64,000 bases of DNA from Tetraselmis striata (taxonomy: Eukaryota; Chlorophyta; Chlorodendrophyceae; Chlorodendrales; Chlorodendraceae): NCBI GenBank assembly GCA_006384855.1, contig VCJN01000546.1:1-64000 (forward strand). The letters are read 5' to 3'. Below the pieces are notes generated by a model. The model saw nothing but the letters and a program-made list of their open reading frames with translations, was not told the DNA's origin and did not search any database. The translations under genes and the position numbers were made by a program. Each line of letters starts with the position of its first letter. Position 1 is the first letter of the stretch. Shown piece after piece: positions 35,947-45,913 of this stretch.

Positions 35947-37446
35947 CTTTCGTTGGCGGTGGCTTGGGTGTGTAGCCGGCTCAGCAGGCTGCTGAACGCG
36001 TGGGAGGCCATCAAGGACGCGTCGATGGGGATGCAGACCTCGCCCTTGTGCTGCAGCTGTGGGGGGTAGACACCACGTGTATATTGGGGTTTGGTAATGA
36101 GTGGCAGGAACACATGCGGCAAACAGAAGGGGTAAATGGTCCGGTTGACTGCCCATTTGGTTTGGTAATGAGTGGCAGGAACACATGCGGCAAACAGAAG
36201 GGGGTAATGGTCCGGTTGACTGCCCATTTGGATATGGCAAAGCATTTGCGAGAATATGAACACTGATACATGCACAAAGGGAGCGGGGTACCGTGGCGTA
36301 AAAGCGCTGGTAAATGTTCATCTGATTTGGGCCCTGCGGGACGAGACAAAAGATGGCCACCCCGAACGCAATGGGCGTCTTGTAGTAATCCAGAAACTGC
36401 ACCGCCCTGCGGCGGCACAGCACACGCGGGTACGGCCGCAGCCTCGGCCACCTGCGCGGTGGAGGGCGCAATGTGGCACGGGGCGGGCATAAGACACCAG
36501 CGAGCAGGTCAGTGTCCGTTAGGCGACCCCCCCCCCCCCCCCCCCTCCCCCCCCCCCTTATGGTTTCTGCGGTGCCGCCCGAGGTGCTGAGGCGGGCGAC
36601 GTGCCAGTTGGTGTCCGGGCTTCCCCGGCACAGGATGATGGCCCCCTCGCAGCGCCCGCTCTCCACCTCGTCGATGGCCCGGTTGATGAAGCGCCACTGC
36701 AGGGCGCTGTCGTACGGCGGGTTGAGGTACACGAAGAGCTCGGACCACGAGTTCTCCATCTCTAGGCCGTCCTCCGCCGCGGTGTACAGCCGCTGCGCCG
36801 GGATGTTGGGCCGCACCAGGCTGTTGCTGCTGGGGTCCAGCAGCCCGTGGACCATCAAGTCGTCCTTGGGCCGCTCGGTGAGGTGGAAGGCGGGCGCGCC
36901 CGTGTCATCGCCCACCGGCAGGACGCCCTTGCTCTGGGCCCGCAGGACGCAGGGCTGCCGCAGAGTCGGCACCCGGCAGGGACGGCACTGCCCGCAGCGA
37001 GGTACGGTGCCTCGGCTCGCCCCGCCCGGGATGCCGGCGGAGCGCGCCTGTTTGCCGCGGCGGCTGCCGCTCTGCTTCTTCTCGCCGGCGGACGCGCTAC
37101 TTTGCCGGCGCTTCCCGAGAATGGGCCGGAGGATTGGGTGTAGGCACGCCTTCTTGCAGGCCGGCCGCTGGCACCTGGCACACTGGCCGCAGCGCTTGCG
37201 TGAGTAAGCGGCTGGCTCGCCCTCACCGGGTGTACCAGTTCCCCCACTCGGCGGTGCCCAGGCATGCTTTGACTCGCCAGGGGCAGAACTCCCCTGGGGC
37301 AGAGAGGCAGCAGCCTGTCCTGGCAGCAGGGTATCATGACTGCCCGCAGCGCCCTGCCATGGGAACAGAGCGTAGAACAACAAATCGATCCGCAATGCAT
37401 CATGAGAGGCGGTGACGGCAGCGTGCAACAAGGGGGAGAGGAGCAT
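35947..37446 (-). CDS. CXXC-like zinc clusters and Dam-type adenine methyltransferase-like exons
   Basis: The large exon (about 36560-37446; 5' acceptor uncertain) has two cysteine clusters, KRCGQCARCQRPACKKAC and PRCGQCRPCRVPTLRQPC. Both have the CGxCxxC half of CXXC DNA-binding fingers. After ~90 residues comes ELFVYLNPPYDSALQWRFIN, then GAIILCRGSPDTNWHVARL. The NPPY box and the following strand with D-T-x-W match phage/Dam-type DNA N6-adenine methyltransferases. The next exon (36292-36451) continues YPRVLCRRRAVQFLD and IAFGVAIFCLVPQG, resembling the C-terminal strand region of that family. Exon 35947-36056 follows (CIPIDASLMASHAFSSLLSR). No standard GT donor is obvious between the first two exons; a long C/G run lies there. 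Expected role is DNA adenine methylation in the nucleus; activity is inferred. Confidence 0.65.
36090..36231. repeat. 71-bp tandem duplication, intronic
   Basis: Two direct copies of a 71-bp unit beginning TTTGGTAATGAGTGGCAGGA, differing by one or two bases, lie between the exons at 36056 and 36292. Confidence 0.85.
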
Positions 37447-37477
37447 GGGCCAGGGTGCCGCGCCAGCCCGGGCTCAC

Positions 37478-37620
37478 CTGAGCGGTGAGGAGGCTGTGGC
37501 CGATTGTCACGACACCGTTCAGGGCAACCGTGAATGCCAGCTTGATCAGTTCACGCGGCTGGCCGGCGTGTGCCGTATCCATGCGGTTGTGATCACTGCC
37601 GCCTGGGACAGCCTGTGTCA

Positions 37621-37661
<41 letters not shown>

Positions 37662-38952
37662 CGCAGGGCGGCCTCATCACCAACACCAACTGCGTGCGTC
37701 ACCAACATCAACTGAAAGCGGTGATTGTTGCGGCGGCAATGGCGGCGTCCTGCGGCATGAGGGGAATGTGCTGCAGGGGCAGTAGGGACAGCCGGTGACA
37801 GCTTGACCTCACCTGAGCGGCGGGATACCGGAGATCAACAGTCACACTGCCGTTCGGGGCAACCAGGAGCGCCAGGTCAATGGATCCGGATAGTACGCTG
37901 GCACGCGCTGTGTCTCCGCCATTGCCGCTGCCGTTGTCGCCGTGGTCGCTGTGGTCGCCTCCGGAGCCACTGCAGGATCGAAAGAAGGATCCGGTGCCGG
38001 AGGAACCCGTGTCGCGCCTCATCAGGCACACGCCGCCTGCGCTTGCGGGTGCCTTTACTTCACTTCCCAGGGCCAAGCAGTGCAATGCAGAGCTGCTGAG
38101 TGGATTCGCCACATTGTTTGTGCCGCCGATCTGCAGCCGCTCCTCTGGCGCGCCCGCTGCGGAGATGTCCTTCAGAGTGGACGCCGATCTGTGAATGTCG
38201 ACAATGGAAGCTTTTGGGGGGAGCCCACCATCTCCATCCCTGGCAGTGCCAGATGGCGCCTTGGCTGCGCTCGAGCGGGGACGATTCTCATCAGCGGTAG
38301 AAATCCGCCTTGGCTGTTGCAAAGCCTCAGCGGGCGGTGGTTCCAAGTGGTGGTCGGGCGGCATTTGGGGGGGTTGGTTGAATGGCGGTCCGCCTAAATT
38401 TGCCCCGGTGTTACCCGGCATTGAAAGGCGATCCGTAGCACTGCTCTCTGCCAAACGGGCGCCAGCCAGGCTGGGAATTGTCGGGCTGGACGGGCCGCCG
38501 TCACTTGCAGAGTCTTGTGTGGAGCGATGAGTACGATGCGAGGGAGAGTCCAGAAGCACCGGCGGCGATTTGGCCTCTGCCGGTGCCGGTGCCAACAGGG
38601 AAGCTCTGCTTTGAGGAGTCGGCTGTGCGTTTCCCTTGCCAAATGGTGTGAGGACCGCTGTGCCTGAGCTGAGCATGGAGCTGGAATGGTCGGGCGTGCG
38701 TGGCGTAGTACTTGAGGGCGGGGACTCGCGCCCGGCTGCTCCGTCATGCAGAGCGGGTCCGCTTAATGGTTCACCGTCATGCAGAGCGGGTGCGCTTGAT
38801 GGTTCACCTGGCCCCGCCCCTGCCAATGCTGAGGGACGCAAAGGCCGGACTGGGCCGTCCGGGCCCGAAGGAGGTGTACTTGCAGGGTCAAACTCGGTCC
38901 ATATCTTGGCTCCCGGGATGAGCGGATGATCCCGGCATGACATCGAGTGTTT
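37478..38952 (-). CDS. Linker exons of the chromatin protein, with a duplicated short motif
   Basis: Two exons: 37813-38952 (380 codons) and 37478-37612 (45 codons), both phase 0. The upstream acceptor after 38952 is preceded by a clear polypyrimidine tract. The larger exon is Pro/Ser/Gly/Ala-rich and probably disordered, but its last 24 residues include ALLVAPNGSVTVDLRYPAAQ. The small exon ends with AFTVALNGVVTIGHSLLTAQ, an evident relative of the first. Both motifs end at a CAG|GTGAG donor, so an exon end seems to have been duplicated. I recognise no enzyme domain. Position and strand place these exons between PWWP and CXXC-like coding regions. Confidence 0.55.
37622..37660. repeat. (CA)n microsatellite near a splice acceptor
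   Basis: About 19 CA units on the plus strand, (TG)n on the coding strand, immediately upstream of the 37612 acceptor. Confidence 0.95.
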
Positions 38953-39101
38953 CTGAAAAAAATGACATGGATCAGAAACTGAGTACATCCGGCGCACGGC
39001 AGCGGCCATGGGAGAGACATGCCATGGTGTCATTTCTGCCGGGGTAAGGCGGCCAATCAGCTGGCGCAGATGTCTGCGCTAAGGGGAAAATGTGGCGTTA
39101 C

Positions 39102-40286
39102 CTTGCCAGGTGGGAAGCACTCGGCCGCATCCGGTACCGGCTCCGCTGTTTTCAGCGGGCTTGGCGAGGCAGCCGGCACCTCCGCATAAGATGACGCCCC
39201 GGTCACCTCCAGCTGGAAGATACGCACCACAGCCGTCAGCACCCACGCGGGCGTCAGCCCGTGCTTCTCCTCGCAGCGCACCAGCTGCAGCGCCCTCTGG
39301 CGCCGAGCCTGCGCCAGCGTCAGGGGGTCCTTGTCCAGACTGTCGTCACGGCACAGAGGCGCCGCGTCGGTGTGGGCATCCGCACGGAGGGGGTCGCCGT
39401 GGTGAGCTTCCGCAGCCGAAGGTCCCCCACCCGCCTCTGGACTCGGTGGGCTGACGCCCGATGCGTCCATCATGGCGCTGTCTCTGTTGGCGGGCTTCCC
39501 ACCCTTGGTGGCGTTTGCAGGGCTGATGCTGACGCTGGCTGCGGGGGCCTTGAGCGCGTCTTCCCGCGCGGCGGCAATGACGGCGGCGGTGCGCTCCAGG
39601 GAGCGCTTGAATCTGGCCACGTAATGCTTCCGCCGCGCCATAGCCAGGCCCTCCTTGTAGGCGGCGTCGAAGTGTGGGACGGTCGACATGCGCTGGACCT
39701 GGCGCCGCCCATCCAGCCAAGCCCACTGCCGGTCGCCCACGAACAGGACGAGCAGCAACGGCGGCAAGGGGCCTCCTGCCGCGCCCCCTCGCGCAGCCTT
39801 CTTGCGCAGGGCCGAGATTCGCTTCTCCCGGGCGGCCGCCATTGTGGCTGCTGTGGCTTTGTTGGGGGCAAACTCGTCTGGGCTGCAGACTTTGGCGGGG
39901 AGCCACCCCCAGCCATCTGCCATGGCCCACACCAGCTCCCCGGGCTGCGGCAGGCTCGACTCGTCACCGCCTTGTTGTTCAGATGACTGCACCGGCAGCC
40001 GGCAGCCGGCCTTCGCCTCTACGCCTCCGTGCTTCGAGCTGCCATCGTCACTAGAGGGTGCTTCTCGACACCGACTGCCCACAATTGCCGTGCAGGCGCT
40101 CTCGGGCTGGGAGTGCAGATGCTGACCCGCCTCGTTGCTCATCAGATGCGCAGTCTCGGACTCTTCGCTGGTTTGCAGCTGTGCTGGAGGAGTGGCGCCG
40201 AGCTCGGGCCGCCCAGGCGAGGCAGCACTGCAAACAGGGACACACGTGTGGGCCAGCTCCGCCGCAGCAGGCTCAACGTTGTCCAT
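39102..40286 (-). CDS. PWWP-domain exon, N-terminal part of the chromatin protein
   Basis: A 395-codon exon starting with ATG at 40286 (MDNVEPAAAELAHTC) and ending at an AAG|GTAACG donor. Residues ~118-205 form a PWWP-type domain: PGELVWAMADGWGWLPAKV is the entry strand (GWGWLP in place of PWWP), then LLLVLFVGDRQWAWLDGRR and helices with FDAAYKEGLAMARRKHYV. PWWP domains bind nucleosomal DNA and methylated H3K36. A second ordered stretch near the C-terminal side (QRALQLVRCEEKHGLTPAWV) is not recognised. Phase 0 at the 3' end fits the following linker exon. The start is plausible, but an upstream exon is not excluded. Confidence 0.7.
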
Positions 40287-42330
40287 TCTTCACCGGGTGG
40301 ATTGGCGCCGAGTTCTTTGCGAGTGAGGATGATTGGCAAGTAGAGTTGCCACCGCGGACCACTCACGCGATGCTCTGCACCAGCAGGCGGTAGCTTGCCG
40401 GCTGCAGAGGTCCCTGCGTCATCATCAGGCAACGCGGCATCAATGAGCTATACCCAGCCCGCCTGTGTAGTTACAGACATGCTTAAAACCCAGACTGCGC
40501 ATGCTTCCATTCCATGTAGTACACCCCTCAGCCAGCCGGATGAGTGCAATCTGCAGCGGCAAGTGTCCGCAACTGCGCAGAAGCAGCAGCAGATATGACG
40601 TGCGCTCGGAACACGTCGCCCACTCTCTGGTAACCGCATGGTTCAATTCACTTTAGCTGGGGGTTCTTTCCCTTGGCTTAGACTCTTCGCCCTCAAGATT
40701 CCAGTTGTCCATGGAAAGGCGCCAAGTTGATGGTTGTGTATTTGATAGGTCAATGACATGATATTTACGAATTGCAGCGCGAGATGCTACACTACAATCC
40801 AGGATCTGAGCGCATGGTCACATTGTGGTGAAGATCTGCAACTCTACGTGGGTAAGATTGGTTGGGCAGCGCGCTCCCTCTTGTACAACACGGCTGGTGG
40901 CACGACATCAGCTAATGCAGCTAATGCGAGACCTTCGGAGTGAATTATCAAATTATAGGTCTAAAACGACTGAATGCTGCTCTGCAGTCTGCACTGCCAA
41001 TCTCAGGCCCGATAAGACCCTGGCATCATAACACCATCAAAACAAAGTAACATGATCTCGATATACCATCAAATAAGGCATTTATTCGCAAGGCAGTCAC
41101 ACGGGACATAAACGTGTACCAGTATATAACCCATCGGACTTCGACATATGAGTAGGCCTCCAAGAGGCATCCAACGGCCGGAATAGGCAACAGCTCTCCA
41201 CTGCTCGCTAATCTGAGGCGTCATCGATGACTTCTTCGGCACCCGACGAGGCAATGATCCGGGGGCGAGGAGGTGCTATAGCGGGTCAAATACTCGCATT
41301 TTCGGTCGGCCAGCATATTGAAGCCAGACAGTAGCACCTGCTGTACGGCTCGCCGCGATGTAGCCTACTGTAGGTTATTGCTGTATCAACTATGCGCACG
41401 GCTCGTCATCTCGTCGTGAGATGAGTCGCTATAAAGCTGCGCGGAGTTATTGCACAACTATCTCAACAGTCACATACGTACAGCGAGCTAACATAGTATA
41501 TGGGCGGTGGGTGGCGACTTCGTATGGTAGGTGGCGACTTCGAATCCGTCGCAGCGGGCATACAGTATCTTAGACAATAATCATGGCTGTGATGGTTAAA
41601 TACTTGATAGCTGCCAGAAGCCTCTCTACGCGAAACACGCTAGCAATCGTCGAGTGCCTAGTTCAAGCAATGGATTACCCGTGGCAGAATTTATGTACCT
41701 GTGAGCACCTTATTCCCTCGTTTGCGCTGCGTGCGGAGCGCCGTCTGTCGAGTTGACAGAGACGATGTGAGTAATCGGGAAGCTCGTAGTGGAGCGCAGG
41801 AGCCACTTGCTGCGGCATGTATTCGCCTCAGGATAACTCAGATGACAGAAAAATCTTGTGCAGCTTGCGCGTAGCTACCCTTGCCTTGAGTAGGGGCCCG
41901 GGAGGGTTGCTGGTGGTGCACTTCCAGGGTTCGGCAGGCGATGAGATATTGAGATGTAGTTGACGTCTGAGTATATTACCGTCGTCCTGTCCCGCCGCGG
42001 CTACTGCGAACCAGCAGTGCGCTGAAAAAGGGCACACCAATCAACCCGGTGGCAGCTCAAGCACGAGAAGGTCAGTTCGCGCGTTGCTGTTGACGATGCC
42101 CTTCACTTTGATGTCTTCTCTTTGATGCGGACAGCGATCATTTTGACGATCATCGTCTCCGTCAGCATTGTTCGTCAGCGGCACCGGACCGTTCGTCGGA
42201 CGTGCCGATAATGATGACGACCGGGCGCGCGGTGCTGCGCCGCAGCGCGCGCATTACATCACTCGCGCGCGCGCCCTCCTCGTCGTCGTCATCGGCGGTG
42301 CTGATACGACGACGACGACGACGGCCGTCG

Positions 42331-42398
42331 AGACGCTGCCAGGGTTTCATCACTTGTGCCAGTCCTGTCCCCGGGTTGGGGGAAAAACGACGACGACG
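42331..42398. repeat. Dispersed repeat, also at 58258-58312
   Basis: GAGACGCTGCCAGGGTTTCA, a short spacer, CCAGTCCTGTCCCCGGG and an A-run match with few differences a block at 58258-58312 (GAGACGCTGCAAGGGTTTCA ... TAGTCCTGTCCCGGGGG). The second copy lies just downstream of the 1,521-bp tandem array. Confidence 0.65.
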
Positions 42399-42469
42399 AC
42401 TGCGTGGGGCGGTACATATGGTTAGGCCAGCAGTAATATGAGGATTACCTGTAATATACCTTTTCACAA

Positions 42470-42620
42470 AATCCTTGTTTTTAGGTACAGGTACTGCAGG
42501 AATCCAGTATGGGTTTGCCTGGCCAGTAATATCAGGGTAATATATCGACCACTTTCTCACACAATCGTCCTTGTTTTAGGTACAGGTACTGCAGGAATCC
42601 TTTAAATGGGTTTGCCTGTT
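42470..42620. repeat. Two direct copies of a ~45-bp unit
   Basis: CTTGTTTTAGGTACAGGTAC, continuing CTGCAGGAATCC and GGGTTTGCCTG, occurs at about 42474-42521 and again at about 42571-42619, a spacing near 97 bp. Confidence 0.75.
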
Positions 42621-42832
42621 TTGCAGCATAAATCCTTTTGAAGTAGCGCCCGCGCGAACGATAATCCTTGTATTAGTTTGCCTGATGTTTTGGCGTGTAA
42701 CTCGCTGCATGCACCTCTGGGCTCTTACGATTGTCTCCGGAGCTCTCAGCACTCCTGTTCCCTCGTGGCACGTAGGGCCAGTCTACGTCCATCCTCCTAT
42801 ACGGCAGTGTCCGGGCCGAGACACCACTGAAA

Positions 42833-43141
42833 ATGCACGCGGGATGTTCTTCGTGCGCCTTACGCCTGCCATCGGGTTCGATGCCGCCGCTTTGTTCGCC
42901 GCGGGCTGCCCGCTGCCGCAGGGTTTGTCGTGCAGAGGCGAGCGCAAGGCGAGCGTGCCCAGCGGCTAGCGTCAAGGCGGTGACATCCATCCCATCGCGC
43001 AGTGGCTGCTCGTGGACAGTGGCTGGCGGTTCGTCAGCGCTCACTCATCGGACGAGCAAACGGCGAGCGGTCTCTGCGGGTAACGACGTTCACAACCCCG
43101 CATTCGCACTCTGCCCAGTTGCTTGCCCGGGGCGTGCTTGA
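42833..43141 (+). CDS. Possible transit-peptide-encoding ORF upstream of the transporter
   Basis: A 102-codon ORF, Arg/Ala/Ser/Cys-rich with few acidic residues, containing RRVCRAEASARRACPA, which resembles a chloroplast transit peptide cleavage region (VCRAEA). It ends 17 bases before the transporter ATG in a different frame. It may be a 5' exon of the transporter joined by an intron I could not place, or a chance ORF. Confidence 0.25.
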   Translation: MHAGCSSCALRLPSGSMPPLCSPRAARCRRVCRAEASARRACPAASVKAVTSIPSRSGCSWTVAGGSSALTHRTSKRRAVSAGNDVHNPAFALCPVACPGRA

Positions 43142-43157
43142 TTAAAACTGGGGAACG

Positions 43158-44261
43158 ATGCTGAATCGCGGCATCTGCTGCCCTCTTGGAACAGAGGCGT
43201 CAGCTGATCCTAGCGGCCCAAGTCCAGGGCCCCCGTCGCCAGGGCGGCGGCTGCTCGAGTTCCTGGACACGCAGTTTCTGCCGGTAGGCCTCGTTACCTT
43301 CGCAGTGCTGGCGGCAATCTTCCCGGCTCCCGGTGCTGCATGCAGTACTGCAGGGCTCTCAAAGTGCTGCACTTTCGGCATCTTCTTGATCTCGGGCCTT
43401 CTGCTGAAGCAAGCAGACGCCGCAGCAGCCTTGCGGTCGCCCATTCCGTTAATATTTGGCCTTCTCACCATTCTGGGATTCACCACGGCTATGGGGCCTC
43501 TCTGCCTTGCCATTCCGTTTCTACCGACCGGACTGTCGATTGGCCTCGCTATCTTCTGCTGCATGCCAACCACGCTCTCCAGCGGCATCGCGCTGACGCA
43601 GGCCGTTGGTGGCAACACAGCCTTGGCCATCCTCCTGACAGTCGCGAGCAACGTCCTCGGCATTTTCACGATGCCGTTCGCCCTGGAGCGCGTGCTGGGG
43701 TCGACGGTCTCGTTGCAGCCGGGCGCCCTTCTTGCGTCCCTCCTGAAGGTCATCATGCTCCCGCTGGCCCTCGGGGCTACCTTGCGCGTGCTGGTCCCAA
43801 GCATCGCCCAGGCGGTCGACTCGAACAAAAAGGTCACAACCAAGCTGCAGAGCGCGCTCCTCATCACGGTGCCCTGGATGCAAGTGAGCGCATCGGCGTC
43901 GGTGCTGATGGGGATCGGCCTGGGGCAGCTCCTGGTAGTAGCAGCGGTTGGCGCCGGCATTCACGCCCTTTTCGTCGCCTTCAACTTCGCGTGCGTGAGG
44001 GGCCTCAACATGGGCGCGGAGCTGGGCTACGCGGAGGCGCAGGCCATGCAGCGGGCGGTGGTGCTGGTTGGGAGCCAGAAGACCCTCCCCGTGGCAGTGA
44101 CGGTGATCAACTCAATGACGGTCTGGCTGGGCCCGGCCGCAGCGCTGGCCGTCATCCCCTGCATCATCTGCCACATCATGCAGATTGTGGTGGACTCCTT
44201 TCTGGTCGGGCACTGGCTGCGGCAAGATGCGGCAGCGCAGTCCCAGCGGAAGCTAGCGTAG
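43158..44261 (+). CDS. BASS4: Sodium/metabolite cotransporter, BASS4-like (SBF-like family)
   Basis: A 367-codon uninterrupted ORF. After a Pro/Gly-rich N-terminus (~1-30) come about nine to ten hydrophobic membrane segments. Family marks include LPTGLSIGLAIFCCMPTTLS, the crossover motif GIALTQAVGGNTALAILLTV, SNVLGIFTMPF and, near the end, VGSQKTLPVAVTVI. The PTTLSSG...GGN pattern is characteristic of the SBF-like/BASS4 branch, in plants usually a plastid-envelope protein importing an organic anion with sodium; the substrate here is unknown. The ORF has no cleavable transit peptide unless the upstream ORF contributes one. It stands out as intronless among intron-rich neighbours, consistent with a retrocopy or a gene of bacterial origin. 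The ATG used is the only one before the first membrane segment. Confidence 0.85.
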   Translation: MLNRGICCPLGTEASADPSGPSPGPPSPGRRLLEFLDTQFLPVGLVTFAVLAAIFPAPGAACSTAGLSKCCTFGIFLISGLLLKQADAAAALRSPIPLIFGLLTILGFTTAMGPLCLAIPFLPTGLSIGLAIFCCMPTTLSSGIALTQAVGGNTALAILLTVASNVLGIFTMPFALERVLGSTVSLQPGALLASLLKVIMLPLALGATLRVLVPSIAQAVDSNKKVTTKLQSALLITVPWMQVSASASVLMGIGLGQLLVVAAVGAGIHALFVAFNFACVRGLNMGAELGYAEAQAMQRAVVLVGSQKTLPVAVTVINSMTVWLGPAAALAVIPCIICHIMQIVVDSFLVGHWLRQDAAAQSQRKLA

Positions 44262-44777
44262 CGGGCGACGTGGCCGTGCTCAATTGGCACCGGGGGTGGC
44301 TATGCCGGATTCCAGCGCCTACGCCGACCACCTCGAAGGAAATGCGCGGACGTGCGCTGAGGGTGTCATGTAAGCACACCATTGGTTACGTGAGCAGGAG
44401 GCAGGCAGGTCAGCCTCCCTGCACGCCGCATCTGATTCACAAGCCGCCAGTGCGGCATGTGTGTTTACAGCACCCACCTCATCATACCTACGCCATTCAT
44501 GCCTATTTTTATTTCAAATAGTATTGTTGATGAGTCTGAGATGGTCTGCTAGTCTGCTGTCCATGTTCACTGCTCTCCCTGGGAGCAATATAAAGTGCTA
44601 ATAACACGTGGCGTTCCAGCCAGCAAGCCACCTCGTTTTCCGAGGCGCCCTCGTTTTGTCTGAAAAAACACAGCACTAGCGCGCTGCTTGCCCTCCACCG
44701 CACGGCCTGGTCTGCACACCCAGCAGGTCGATGGCGCGGCACATCATCTACCGGCGAGGCAGCGCCTGCAGCTTGGC

Positions 44778-45871
44778 TTAGTCGCCGAGGTCAAACGCGT
44801 AGTGGCTCGGCGCCTGCAGCTTCCGGGGGCCGACCGCCAAGGGGTTTTCCAGGCGGCCCGCATGCCGCAGGTGCCCCGCGCGCTGGCCGCCCGCCTGCCG
44901 CTGCGTCGACGGACTGCGGTGAGCGCCTCCCTGGGCTCCCCTGCCGGCGTTGCTCCCCGGCTCCGCGGGCTGCGGTTCCCGCCGATAGTCCACTCGTGAC
45001 CCAGATCGCAGCCCGACGGCGGGTGGCAGCACCTCTCGCTGGGAGCGGACCAGCCGAGGATCCGCCGCCTTGGCCCTGGGTCGCGCTGCCTCGCCGCTGT
45101 GGGTGCCCCCCCTGGTCTGCGCCTTCCCGGCGGTGCGCGAAATGATGGCGTCGAGGGAGGGGTAGTCGGGCGGGAAGAGGGGCAGCTGCCCCGGGGCCTC
45201 CAGCTGCAGCGGCGGCTTGACGGCCGGCATCGGGTGGTGGCGGGGCTTTGGGAGCGTGACTCCCACGTGCCCGCACTGCTCATCGAGCATGCTCCCCACA
45301 GTGTCCTCGTCCACCGCCAGCGTGCGCAGATGGTACCCGGCGCTGACACTTTTGCTCCGGGGCGCAACCTCCGTGTCTGAGGTAAAGGGGAGCAGCGCCA
45401 TTGATAGCAACGTCAACGCCCATTGGTTAGCAGTCGCAGACCGCGCCGGTCATTCTGGCCAGTGCACAGTTAAAGCGAAGGGGAGCGCCTCCTCACCTGG
45501 CTTCTGTATAGGCCACGTTGACATCTTGGAGCCCGGCGCTGCTCCCATCACAAGCCCAGGCTGCACCGGGCACAGATCCAGCCATCTTCTTCAGGCATAC
45601 ATCAAGGCACAACACACAGCCCATCACATTCTGGCCAATGCTGGCTCGACACAGGACGCCCTCCTCCGCACCTCACTGCTCCGGCTTCTCGGCACTGTCA
45701 ACGCGTCGTGCCGCTCATCCGTGATGGACTGGTCGTCGGCACAGGCGGCGCGGTCAGTGCTGTGATCTGGGCATGCAGGCAGCCCATGTTCACATGCTTG
45801 GCGCTCCATTGGCTACTTTTGAGGCGGCATGGCTGACAGCACGTGTGGCAAATAGTGGTGGTGGTGGTGGT

Positions 45872-45913
<42 letters not shown>

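Larger units (their letters stand above)
40290..42640. other. Intergenic region without a recognised gene
   Basis: No supportable ORF. It contains a GAC/ACG simple repeat near 42305-42330 and the dispersed and direct repeats listed separately. Confidence 0.5.

Noticed and set aside
43142-43960. 272-codon minus-strand ORF opposite the transporter
   Set aside because: Antisense shadow; the plus strand has clear membrane segments and family motifs.
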